DNA of 64,000 nucleotides from Pseudoduganella lurida (GTDB lineage Bacteria > Pseudomonadota > Gammaproteobacteria > Burkholderiales > Burkholderiaceae_D): positions 116,226 through 180,225 of the forward strand of contig NZ_VLLB01000011.1 in NCBI RefSeq assembly GCF_007830455.1, given 5' to 3'. Position numbers and translations under genes: made by a program. The notes beneath the pieces were generated by a model, which was not told where the DNA came from, ran no database searches, and saw nothing but the letters and a program-made list of their open reading frames with translations. Of the stretch, positions 52,450 through 60,734 are shown piece by piece. Positions within the stretch are counted from its first letter, which is position 1. Every line of letters begins with the position of its first letter.

Positions 52450-54405
52450 ATGGGCAAAATGATCGGTATCGACCTGGGCACGACCAACTCCTGCGTCGCC
52501 ATCATGGAGAATGGCCAGCCGAAGGTCATCGAAAACGCTGAAGGCGCGCGCACCACGCCTTCCATCATCGCTTACCAGGAAGATGGCGAGATCCTCGTCG
52601 GCGCGCCTGCCAAACGCCAGGCCGTCACCAACCCGAAAAACACGCTGTTCGCCGTCAAGCGCCTGATCGGCCGCAAGTTCCAGGAGAAGGAAGTCCAGAA
52701 GGACATCTCCCTGATGCCTTACGAGATCATGAAAGCCGACAACGGCGATGCATGGATCGGCGTGCGCGACAAGAAACTGGCCCCGCCGCAGATCTCCGCG
52801 GAAGTGCTGCGCAAGATGAAGAAGACCGCCGAGGACTACCTGGGCGAAGAAGTGACCGAAGCCGTCATCACGGTGCCGGCCTACTTCAACGACTCGCAGC
52901 GCCAGGCCACCAAGGATGCCGGCCGCATCGCCGGTCTGGACGTCAAGCGCATCATCAACGAGCCGACCGCGGCCGCGCTGGCATTCGGCCTGGACAAGAC
53001 CGACAAGGGCGACCGCAAGATCGCCGTGTATGACCTGGGTGGCGGCACGTTCGACGTGTCCATCATCGAGATCGCCGACGTGGATGGCGAGAAGCAGTTC
53101 GAAGTGCTGTCGACCAACGGCGACACGTTCCTGGGCGGCGAAGACTTCGACCAGCGCGTGATCGACTACATCATCGAAGAGTTCAAGAAGATCAACGGCC
53201 TGGACCTGAAGAAGGATCCGATCGCCCTGCAGCGCATCAAGGCTTCGGCCGAGCGCGCGAAGATCGAGCTGTCCTCCTCGCAGCAGACCGAGATCAACGA
53301 GCCGTACATCGCCATGGCGAACGGCGCGCCGGTCCACCTGAACCTGAAGATCACCCGCGCCAAGCTGGAATCGCTGGTGGAAGAACTGATCGCCGCGACG
53401 ATCGAGCCATGCCGCACCGCCATCAAGGATGCCGGCGTGAAGGTCTCGGACATCGACGACATCATCCTGGTCGGCGGCATGACCCGTATGCCGAAGGTGC
53501 AGGAAAAGGTGAAGGAGTTCTTCGGCAAGGATCCGCGCAAGGACGTCAACCCGGATGAAGCCGTGGCCGTCGGTGCCGCGATCCAGGGCGCCGTGCTGTC
53601 GGGCGACCGCAAGGACCTGCTGCTGCTGGACGTGACCCCGCTGTCGCTGGGCATCGAAACGCTGGGCGGCGTGATGACCAAGATGATCCACAAGAACACC
53701 ACGATCCCGACCAAGTTCTCGCAAGTGTTCTCGACGGCCGACGACAACCAGCCTGCCGTGACCATCAAGGTCTACCAGGGCGAGCGTGAGATCGCCGTGG
53801 GCAACAAGGCGCTGGGCGAGTTCAACCTGGAAGGCATCCCGCCGGCATCGCGCGGCACGCCGCAGATCGAAGTGACCTTCGACATCGACGCCAACGGCAT
53901 CCTGCACGTGGGCGCCAAGGACAAGGCCACCGGCAAGGAAAACAAGATCACCATCAAGGCCAACTCGGGCCTGTCGGAAGACGAGATCCAGAAGATGGTG
54001 AAGGACGCCGAGCTGAACGCGGAAGAAGACAAGAAGGTCAAGGAACTGGCCGAGTCCCGCAACCAGGCCGACGCGCTGGTGCACTCCACCCGCAAGTCGC
54101 TGACCGAATACGGCGACAAGCTGGACGCGGGCGAGAAGGAAAAGATCGAAGCCGCGATCACCGACCTGGAAGGCGACATCAAGTCGGGCGACAAGGCCTC
54201 GATCGATGCCAAGGTGGCCACGCTGACCGAAGCGGCGCAGAAGCTGGGCGAGAAGATGTATGCCGACATGCAGGCGCAGCAGGCAGCCGGCGGTGCCGAC
54301 GCGGGCCAGCAGGCGCCAGGTGGCCAGCAGGCCGGTGGCGAGCGTGCGCAGCAGCAGGATGACGTCGTCGATGCCGACTTCAAGGAAGTCAAGGACAGCA
54401 AGTAA
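52450..54405 (+). CDS. dnaK: Chaperone protein DnaK (Hsp70)
   Basis: A 651-aa ATP-dependent chaperone. The three Hsp70 signatures are present: IDLGTTNSCVAI, IAVYDLGGGTFDVSIIE and IILVGGMTRMPKVQEKVKEFFG. The substrate domain follows (about 390-510), then a Gln/Gly-rich tail ending DVVDADFKEVKDSK. Length and motifs are standard. It has its own sigma-32 promoter and ends at a strong terminator, so dnaJ may be expressed partly separately. Confidence 0.98.
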   Translation: MGKMIGIDLGTTNSCVAIMENGQPKVIENAEGARTTPSIIAYQEDGEILVGAPAKRQAVTNPKNTLFAVKRLIGRKFQEKEVQKDISLMPYEIMKADNGDAWIGVRDKKLAPPQISAEVLRKMKKTAEDYLGEEVTEAVITVPAYFNDSQRQATKDAGRIAGLDVKRIINEPTAAALAFGLDKTDKGDRKIAVYDLGGGTFDVSIIEIADVDGEKQFEVLSTNGDTFLGGEDFDQRVIDYIIEEFKKINGLDLKKDPIALQRIKASAERAKIELSSSQQTEINEPYIAMANGAPVHLNLKITRAKLESLVEELIAATIEPCRTAIKDAGVKVSDIDDIILVGGMTRMPKVQEKVKEFFGKDPRKDVNPDEAVAVGAAIQGAVLSGDRKDLLLLDVTPLSLGIETLGGVMTKMIHKNTTIPTKFSQVFSTADDNQPAVTIKVYQGEREIAVGNKALGEFNLEGIPPASRGTPQIEVTFDIDANGILHVGAKDKATGKENKITIKANSGLSEDEIQKMVKDAELNAEEDKKVKELAESRNQADALVHSTRKSLTEYGDKLDAGEKEKIEAAITDLEGDIKSGDKASIDAKVATLTEAAQKLGEKMYADMQAQQAAGGADAGQQAPGGQQAGGERAQQQDDVVDADFKEVKDSK

Positions 54406-54433
54406 GCTTTCCTTCGGTCGGCTGGTCTGACCT

Positions 54434-54477
54434 CGCCGAGCGGAGCGGCCGTGCCACGGTGCCCGCTCGGCGTTTTT
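54434..54477 (+). terminator. Rho-independent terminator after dnaK
   Basis: CGCCGAGCGG (54434-54443) and CCGCTCGGCG (54463-54472) form a perfect 10-bp stem around a 19-base loop, followed by TTTTT (54473-54477). It would weaken read-through from dnaK into dnaJ. Confidence 0.9.
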
Positions 54478-54612
54478 GTATTCGATTCGGTTTCGAGGCT
54501 GTAGTACAACGCCGGCAGCAGCTTGCTGCTGGTCGATGTTGCCGTCAGGTAGCGTCGGCGGTGGCGTCCTGCTACAGTCTCCCCTCTATTCAGTTCAGTT
54601 AGGTGCCTGCTC

Positions 54613-55743
54613 ATGGCAAAGCGTGATTTTTACGAAGTTCTCGGTCTGGCGAAAAACGCCTCGGAAGACGAGATCAAGAAGGCTTATCGCAAGCTCGCGA
54701 TGAAGTACCACCCGGACCGCAACCCGGACAACAAAGAGGCGGAAGAGCAGTTCAAGGAAGTCAAGGAAGCCTACGAGATGCTGACCAATCCGGAAAAGCG
54801 CGAGGCGTATGACCGCTACGGTCACGCCGGCGTGGATCCGAACATGGGTGGCGGCGGTTTCGGCGGCGGCGCGGGCGGCTTCGGCGACGCGTTCGGCGAC
54901 ATCTTCGGCGATATCTTCGGTGGCGGTGGCCGCCGCGGCGGTGGCGGCGGTCCGCAGGTCTACCGCGGTGCCGACCTGCGCTACAACCTGGAAATCACGC
55001 TGGAACAGGCCGCCCACGGCTACGACACGACGATCCGCGTGCCGGCCTGGGACAAGTGCGACACCTGCAACGGCTCCGGCGCCAAGCCGGGCACGTCGCC
55101 CGTCACCTGCACCACCTGCGCCGGCCATGGCCAGGTGCGCATGCAGCAGGGCTTCTTCAGCATCCAGCAGACCTGCCCGAAATGCCACGGCACCGGCAAG
55201 ATCATTCCGGAACCGTGCCCTTCGTGCTCGGGCGCCGGCCGCATCAAGCGCAACAAGACGCTGGAAGTGAAGATCCCTGCCGGCATCGACAACGGCATGC
55301 GCATCCGCTCGTCCGGCAACGGCGAACCGGGTACCAATGGCGGGCCGCCGGGCGACCTGTACGTGGAGATCCACATCAAGCAGCACGCCGTGTTCCAGCG
55401 CGAAGGCGACGACCTGCATTGCGAAATGCCGATCTCGTTTGCCAAGGCGGCCCTGGGCGGCGAAATCGAAGTGCCGACGCTGTCCGGCAAGGTGTCGTTC
55501 ACGGTGCCGGAAGGCACCCAGTCCGGCAAGACCTTCCGCCTGAAGGGCAAGGGCGTGAAGGGCGTCCGCTCCGGCTATCCGGGCGACCTGTTCTGCCACG
55601 TGGCCGTGGAAACGCCCGTCAAGCTGACGGAAAAGCAGAAGGACCTGCTGCGCGAGTTCGAACGCGCCACCACCGAAGGCGGCGCCAAGCACAGCCCGCA
55701 GTCCAAGGGCTGGATGGACAAGGTCAAGGACTTCTTCGAGTAA
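54613..55743 (+). CDS. dnaJ: Chaperone protein DnaJ (Hsp40)
   Basis: A 376-aa DnaK co-chaperone. It has a J domain with HPD (LAMKYHPDRNPDN), a Gly-rich segment (about 73-125), and the zinc-finger region with four CxxCxGxG motifs (CDTCNGSG, CTTCAGHG, CPKCHGTG, CPSCSGAG). The C-terminal substrate domains follow. It is a complete class A DnaJ. No promoter as clear as those of grpE and dnaK was seen in the 208-base gap upstream. Confidence 0.98.
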   Translation: MAKRDFYEVLGLAKNASEDEIKKAYRKLAMKYHPDRNPDNKEAEEQFKEVKEAYEMLTNPEKREAYDRYGHAGVDPNMGGGGFGGGAGGFGDAFGDIFGDIFGGGGRRGGGGGPQVYRGADLRYNLEITLEQAAHGYDTTIRVPAWDKCDTCNGSGAKPGTSPVTCTTCAGHGQVRMQQGFFSIQQTCPKCHGTGKIIPEPCPSCSGAGRIKRNKTLEVKIPAGIDNGMRIRSSGNGEPGTNGGPPGDLYVEIHIKQHAVFQREGDDLHCEMPISFAKAALGGEIEVPTLSGKVSFTVPEGTQSGKTFRLKGKGVKGVRSGYPGDLFCHVAVETPVKLTEKQKDLLREFERATTEGGAKHSPQSKGWMDKVKDFFE

Positions 55744-55797
55744 AAATGCACGTTCGGTCACTTCAGGCCGAATCGGGTAAACTGGCTGCTGCATCAC

Positions 55798-55831
55798 GGC
55801 CGCCGCGTTGCAGTGTTTGCAACCGGCGGCC
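55798..55831. promoter_or_regulatory. Strong hairpin between dnaJ and the carbonic anhydrase gene
   Basis: The left arm 55798-55812 pairs with the right arm 55818-55831 (GGCCGCCG...GTTGCA against TGCAAC...CGGCGGCC) over 14 bp, with one bulged C and a GTGTT loop. There is no T tract. It may end dnaJ transcripts or shape the 5' leader of the next gene, whose start is 24 bases away. Confidence 0.55.
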
Positions 55832-55854
55832 TTGTCACGTCTGAAAGGAACAAT

Positions 55855-56517
55855 ATGAGCACCACGCAACCTTCCGACCTGCGGGAACTGCTGAACAACA
55901 ACCGCCGCTGGGCCGATTCGATGATCGCCCGCGATCCGGAATTCTTCCACCGCCTGGCCAACCAGGCCGCGCCCGAATACCTGTGGATCGGCTGCTCCGA
56001 CAGCCGCGTGCCCGCCAACGAACTGCTCGGCCTGCTGCCGGGCGATGTGTTCGTGCACCGTAACATCGCCAACGTCGTCGTCCACTCGGACCTGAACTGC
56101 CTGTCCGTGCTGCAGTTCGCCATCGACGTGCTGAAGGTCAAGCACGTGATCATCGTCGGCCATTACGGCTGCAAGGGCGTGCATGCGTCGCTGACGGGCG
56201 CCCGCGTGGGCCTGGTCGACAACTGGCTGCGTCACGTGCAGGACGTGGGCCACAAGCACGAGCGTTACCTGGGCACGGTGCTGGACGAGCGCGTGCGCAG
56301 CGAAAAACTGGTCGAGCTGAACGTGGTGGAGCAGGTGGTCAACGTCTGCCAGACCACCATCGTGCAGGACGCCTGGGAGCGCGGCCAGGACGTGGCCGTG
56401 CACGGCTGGGTCTACGGCATCAACGACGGCCACCTGCACGACCTGGGCATGACCATCAGCGACCTGCCCGGCCTGCAGCCGAAGCTGCAGACGACCCTGC
56501 AGCGCTACAGCGCATAA
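55855..56517 (+). CDS. can: Beta-class carbonic anhydrase
   Basis: A 220-aa zinc enzyme that interconverts CO2 and bicarbonate. The zinc ligands are Cys47 in WIGCSDSR, and His103 and Cys106 in VGHYGCKGV. The Asp49-Arg51 dyad is present. The fold matches E. coli Can (start LRELLNNNRRWADSMIARDPEFFHRLANQ). ATG 55855 has GAAAGGA upstream. The symbol is by similarity to E. coli can. Confidence 0.95.
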   Translation: MSTTQPSDLRELLNNNRRWADSMIARDPEFFHRLANQAAPEYLWIGCSDSRVPANELLGLLPGDVFVHRNIANVVVHSDLNCLSVLQFAIDVLKVKHVIIVGHYGCKGVHASLTGARVGLVDNWLRHVQDVGHKHERYLGTVLDERVRSEKLVELNVVEQVVNVCQTTIVQDAWERGQDVAVHGWVYGINDGHLHDLGMTISDLPGLQPKLQTTLQRYSA

Positions 56518-56573
56518 ATACAACACTCGGCCTGCGAGCGTTGTTTTCGCTGCAAAAACAACGCTCCCCCCAC

Positions 56574-56789
56574 GGGGACTGTCCCCTTTTCTTGGAAATA
56601 TTTCCATTAAACGGGGACAGTCCCCTGTCTCATTTCAGCCTCACATGCACAAGATCCCGCTGGTTTTGGCTGCCGCCCAAGGGCTGCGCGGCGTTATTTC
56701 GACGCAAAAAACCGACACCTGCACGTAAGAAGCGGTGGGGGACAGTCCCCATTTTCAGAAAATATTTCCAAAAAAAGGGGACTGTCCCC
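56574..56789. repeat. Four GGGGAC(A/T)GTCCCC palindromes in two pairs (family A)
   Basis: 13-base palindromes lie at 56574-56586, 56613-56625, 56738-56750 and 56777-56789. Both pairs are spaced exactly 39 bases start to start. Each pair surrounds an AATATTTCC motif (GGAAATATTTCC at 56594-56605 is itself palindromic). The block fills the 346-base gap between the carbonic anhydrase gene and the LexA-box promoter. No gene is visible there. Confidence 0.9.
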
Positions 56790-56829
56790 GATTTTAGGCA
56801 ATATTGCGCTGTCCAGAACAGAACTCCGG

Positions 56830-56849
56830 TATACTGTATGCCCATACAG
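56830..56849 (+). promoter_or_regulatory. LexA (SOS) box and -10 of the radical-SAM/UdgX operon
   Basis: CTGTATGCCCATACAG at 56834-56849 is a full CTGT-N8-ACAG LexA operator with inner symmetry (CTGTATG/CATACAG, broken only at the centre). It overlaps a TATACT -10 at 56830-56835. The start codon is 15 bases downstream. A shorter CTGT-N5-ACAG at 56809-56821 has the wrong spacing for LexA. Confidence 0.85.
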
Positions 56850-56863
56850 CTACGGGTGTTCCC

Positions 56864-58093
56864 ATGGAACTGATCGACAAACTCGAAATCCTGGCCGACG
56901 CGGCGAAGTACGATGCGTCCTGCGCCAGCAGTGGGGCACCGAAGCGTTCGTCCGAAGGCAAGGACGGGCTGGGCGCCACCAACGGCATGGGCATCTGCCA
57001 CAGCTACACGCCGGACGGCCGCTGCGTCTCGCTCCTGAAGATCCTGCTGACCAATTTCTGCGTCTACGACTGCCAGTACTGCGTCAACCGCCGCACGTCG
57101 AACGTGCCACGCGCCCGTTTCACGCCGCAGGAAGTGGTGAAGCTCACGGTCGATTTCTACCTGCGTAACTACATCGACGGCCTGTTCCTCAGCTCCGGCA
57201 TCATCCAGTCCGCCGATTACACGATGGAACAGCTGGTGGCCGTGGCGCGCGAGCTGCGCGAGGTGCACCAGTTCCGCGGCTACATCCACCTGAAGACGAT
57301 TCCCGATGCCGACCCCGCGCTGATCGAGGCGGCCGGCCGCTATGCGGACCGCCTGTCCGTCAACATCGAGCTGCCCACCCAGGACAGTGTGCAGCAGCTG
57401 GCGCCGGAAAAGAACGTCCACACCATCAAGCTCACGATGGGCAATATCCGCCTGAAGCTCGACGAGAAGGAGGCGGAGCCGAAGTCGCCGAAGTTCGCGC
57501 CGGCCGGGCAGAGCACGCAGATGATCGTGGGCGCCGATGCCAGCGACGATGCGCGCATCCTGAACACGGCCGAAACGCTCTACGGCAGTTATAAACTGAA
57601 GCGCGTCTACTACTCGGCGTTCAGCCCGATCCCGGAAAGCCCGAAGAGCGTGCCGCTGGCGCCGCCGCCACTGCTGCGCGAGCACCGCCTGTACCAGGCC
57701 GACTTCCTGATGCGCGGTTATGGATTTCAAGCAAAAGAGCTGCTGCCGGAGACGGGCAACCTGGCGCTCGACATCGACCCGAAGCTGGCCTGGGCGCTGA
57801 CGCACCGCGAGCACTTCCCGATGGACCTGAACCTGGCCGAGCCGCAAATGATCGCGCGCATTCCCGGCATCGGCATCCGCAATGCGCAGCGCATCGTCGA
57901 GCTGCGCCGCATGCGCCAGGTACGCTGGGCCGACCTGACGCGCCTGCGCTGCAGCATGAAGAAGGTGGCGCCGTTCATCGTCACGGCCGACTACCGGCCG
58001 GAGCGGGACACGGCACCGTCCGAGGCGCTGCGCCGCGCCATGGCAGACCAGCCGCAGCAACTGGGCCTGTTCCCGGAACTGCAGGCGGCATGA
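56864..58093 (+). CDS. Radical-SAM DNA modification/repair protein with helix-hairpin-helix tail
   Basis: A 409-aa protein of the family annotated 'putative DNA modification/repair radical SAM protein'. It has the Fe4S4-binding CxxxCxxC (Cys66, Cys70, Cys73 in NFCVYDCQYC) and the TIM-barrel parts LFLSSGI and IHLKTIPDADP. A C-terminal helix-hairpin-helix DNA-binding motif reads MIARIPGIGIRNAQRIVELRR. A LexA box precedes it and the DUF4130-UdgX gene overlaps its stop by four bases, so it is probably part of the DNA-damage response. The chemical reaction is not known for the family; comparison with spore photoproduct lyase is only by analogy. Confidence 0.9.
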   Translation: MELIDKLEILADAAKYDASCASSGAPKRSSEGKDGLGATNGMGICHSYTPDGRCVSLLKILLTNFCVYDCQYCVNRRTSNVPRARFTPQEVVKLTVDFYLRNYIDGLFLSSGIIQSADYTMEQLVAVARELREVHQFRGYIHLKTIPDADPALIEAAGRYADRLSVNIELPTQDSVQQLAPEKNVHTIKLTMGNIRLKLDEKEAEPKSPKFAPAGQSTQMIVGADASDDARILNTAETLYGSYKLKRVYYSAFSPIPESPKSVPLAPPPLLREHRLYQADFLMRGYGFQAKELLPETGNLALDIDPKLAWALTHREHFPMDLNLAEPQMIARIPGIGIRNAQRIVELRRMRQVRWADLTRLRCSMKKVAPFIVTADYRPERDTAPSEALRRAMADQPQQLGLFPELQAA

Positions 58094-59637
58094 CGGAGGA
58101 GGGCAACCGCGGCATCGATGCCGGTCATACCGATGCCGATGTTCCGGAGACCGCTGCGCCGCCCATCGATGCCGTGGCCCTGGCCCTGTCCGGCCAGCCC
58201 GTCGTCGTCACCACCTTCGGCGAGTGGCGCACCGCCGCGCGCGCCCTGATCGTGCGCCGCATCCCGCCCGAATCCGTACAATGGTCCGGGCAGGATGGCG
58301 GCGGCGACCTGCTGAGCGCGATGCCTCCCGTCGTGCCTCATTCCACCGATAACGCATCGGACCCGCCGCCCCCGCAAACGCTGCGCGTGTCGCGCCAGCT
58401 GCTGGAGCTGCTGCAAGGCGCCGCCTGCTACCGTGTCCACGACCGCTGGGCGTTCCTGTACCGCGTACTGTGGCGCTGGAGCCATGGCGCTCCGGACGTG
58501 ATCTCGCCGGCCGATGAAGACGGCAACCGCCTGCACCATATGGCCAAGGCCGTGCGCCACGAGGAGCACGATATGCATGCCTACCTGCGTTTTCGCGAGC
58601 GTCCCGAAGAAGCGGGCGCGCCCCGTTTCGTGGCCTGGTTCGAGCCGGCGCACGACGTGCTGCCGCAGGTCGCCCAGCACTTCTCGAAACGCATGGGCCG
58701 CACCAGCTGGATGATCGCCACGCCGGAAGCGACCGTGCTGTGGGATGGCGCCACGCTGGTGACGGGAGAGGCGCTGGCGAAAAGCGCGGCGGACTTCGAC
58801 GATGCCGGCGAATCCCTGTGGCTCACCTACTACCGCAGCATCTTCAACCCGGCGCGGCTGAATGCGGACATCATGCACAGCCACATCCGCCACCGCTTCT
58901 GGAAGAACCTGCCGGAAGCGGCCGTGGTGCCGCACATGGTGTCGCAGGCCGCGGCCGGCGCGCGCAAGGTGGGCCAGCTGGACACGGTGGGCCAGCGCCG
59001 CGGCACCACGATTCCCATCGCGCCCGGGAAGGCGATTCCCGAGCGCCAGCAACCCACGTCGCTGGACGAATGCCGCCGCTGCGACCTGTGGCAGGATGCC
59101 ACGCAGGCCGTCGCAGGGCAGGGCGCGCGCCACGCCAAGATCATGCTGGTGGGCGAGCAGCCGGGCGACCAGGAGGACCTGGCCGGCAAGCCCTTCGTGG
59201 GCCCGGCCGGCGAGCTGCTGGACCGGGCGATGGACGGGGCCGGACTGGATCGCAGGAAGGTCTACGTCACCAACGCCGTGAAGCACTTCAAGTGGGAGCC
59301 GCGCGGCAAGCGCCGCCTGCACAAGACGCCTGCGCAGAAGGAAGTGATGGCCTGCCACTACTGGCTGGAGACCGAGCTGGCAACGGTGGCGCCGCAGGTG
59401 CTGGTGGCGCTGGGCAGCACGGCGCTGAAGTCCATCCTGCAAAGTGGCAGCGTGACGATGAAGGACTACCTCGACGCGCCGTTCCAGCACGAGGGCCGCT
59501 GGGTCGTCGCCACCTATCACCCCGCGTATGCCTTGCGCGTGCCGGATGCGGCGTCGCGGCAGGCGGCGTTCGAGGCGATCGTCGAAGCGCTGAAGACGGC
59601 GCAGCGGCTGGCGGACGGTGCACCTCCCGAGCCCTGA
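58090..59637 (+). CDS. DUF4130-UdgX fusion (uracil-DNA-binding glycosylase-like protein)
   Basis: A 515-aa two-domain protein. Residues about 35-285 are the DUF4130 domain found with radical-SAM repair proteins (FLYRVLWRWSHGAPDVISPADEDG...WFEPAHDVLPQVAQHFSKRM...RSIFNPARLNADIMHSHIRHRFWKNLPEA). Residues 320-505 are family-4-like UDG/UdgX with GEQPGDQEDLAGKPFVGPAG (355-374). The UdgX-specific loop KRRLHK has His411, the residue known to bond covalently to uracil-derived abasic DNA in mycobacterial UdgX. It is translationally coupled to the radical-SAM gene and shares its SOS promoter. Confidence 0.93.
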   Translation: MTEEGNRGIDAGHTDADVPETAAPPIDAVALALSGQPVVVTTFGEWRTAARALIVRRIPPESVQWSGQDGGGDLLSAMPPVVPHSTDNASDPPPPQTLRVSRQLLELLQGAACYRVHDRWAFLYRVLWRWSHGAPDVISPADEDGNRLHHMAKAVRHEEHDMHAYLRFRERPEEAGAPRFVAWFEPAHDVLPQVAQHFSKRMGRTSWMIATPEATVLWDGATLVTGEALAKSAADFDDAGESLWLTYYRSIFNPARLNADIMHSHIRHRFWKNLPEAAVVPHMVSQAAAGARKVGQLDTVGQRRGTTIPIAPGKAIPERQQPTSLDECRRCDLWQDATQAVAGQGARHAKIMLVGEQPGDQEDLAGKPFVGPAGELLDRAMDGAGLDRRKVYVTNAVKHFKWEPRGKRRLHKTPAQKEVMACHYWLETELATVAPQVLVALGSTALKSILQSGSVTMKDYLDAPFQHEGRWVVATYHPAYALRVPDAASRQAAFEAIVEALKTAQRLADGAPPEP

Positions 59638-59812
59638 CATAACACGTCTTAAGATACGTTCCACACGCTTAACGAAAAGCGCATATCAATATCCAGAACG
59701 ATTCGTTTTCTACCTGATGCACCCGGCATAGACTGGCCCCACTCGTCTGCCGCCCGGGCCGTGGAAAGCGCAGTGGTGGACGGGTTCCGATCACCGTCCG
59801 TCTGGAGCCTTC

Positions 59813-60700
59813 ATGTCCGCAGTCCTGAGTGCCCTTCACGATGCCGCAGGCGTGCTGCGGATTCGCCCGTTCGCCGGTCCGCTGGGCGCGGAAGTCTTCG
59901 GCCTCGACCTGGCGCAGCCGCTCTCGCGCAGCGATTTCCTGCAGCTGCATGCCGCCCACCTGGAGCACCACGTGCTGGTGTTCCGCGACCTGCGCATCAC
60001 GCCGGCGCAGCAGGTGGCCTTCTCCCGCCTGTTCGGGCCCCTGCAGATCCACGTGCTGAGGAATTTCCAGCTGGCGGACAACCCGGAAGTACTGATCGTC
60101 TCGAACATCGTCGAAGACGGCAAGCCGATCGGCCTGGGCGATGCGGGCCACTTCTGGCATTCCGACCTGTCGTACAAGGAGACGCCGAGCCTGGGCTCGA
60201 TGCTGCATGCGCAGGAGCTGCCGCTCGATGGCGGCGACACGCTGTTCGCCAACATGCATCTCGCTTACGACACGCTGCCAGTGGCGCTGAAGAACACGGT
60301 GAGCGGCCTGCGCGCGGAGCACAGCTACCTGAAGCAGTACGCCGAGCTGCAGCGCCGCAGCCCGTGGCGCCCGAACCTCACGCAGGCGCAGATCGATGAA
60401 GTGGCGCCCGTCGTCCATCCGGTGGTGCGCACGCATCCGGAGACGGGCCGCAAGGCGCTGTTCGTCAGCGAGCACTTCACCACGCGCATCGTTGGCCTGC
60501 CGGCGGATGAAAGCGCCGCGCTGCTCGACGAACTGTTCCAGCACAGCGTGAAGCCGGAGCACATCTATCGGCATCAATGGCAGCCGCACGACATGGTCTT
60601 CTGGGACAACCGCTCGCTGATGCACCTGGCGGCGGGCTGCCCGGCGGAGCAGCGGCGCAAGCTGTATCGCACCACGATTGAAGGCGACGTGCCTTTCTAA
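59813..60700 (+). CDS. TauD/TfdA-family Fe(II)/2-oxoglutarate dioxygenase
   Basis: A 295-aa enzyme with the iron triad His116-x-Asp118 (HFWHSDLSY) and His271 in VFWDNRSLMHLA, plus the 2-oxoglutarate Arg near 286 (YRTTIEGD). TauD relatives release sulfite from taurine or alkylsulfonates, or cleave sulfate esters. It starts an operon with an SsuABC/TauABC-type transporter. The 175-base gap 59638-59812 is AT-richer and should hold the promoter, though no CysB/Cbl site could be identified with confidence. The exact substrate is unknown. Confidence 0.9.
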   Translation: MSAVLSALHDAAGVLRIRPFAGPLGAEVFGLDLAQPLSRSDFLQLHAAHLEHHVLVFRDLRITPAQQVAFSRLFGPLQIHVLRNFQLADNPEVLIVSNIVEDGKPIGLGDAGHFWHSDLSYKETPSLGSMLHAQELPLDGGDTLFANMHLAYDTLPVALKNTVSGLRAEHSYLKQYAELQRRSPWRPNLTQAQIDEVAPVVHPVVRTHPETGRKALFVSEHFTTRIVGLPADESAALLDELFQHSVKPEHIYRHQWQPHDMVFWDNRSLMHLAAGCPAEQRRKLYRTTIEGDVPF

Positions 60701-60734
60701 ACCCCGGACCGTTCCGTCCTCACACCAGAACGAT

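Noticed and set aside
56809..56821. Second LexA-like site CTGT-N5-ACAG
   Set aside because: The spacing between half-sites is three bases too short for LexA.
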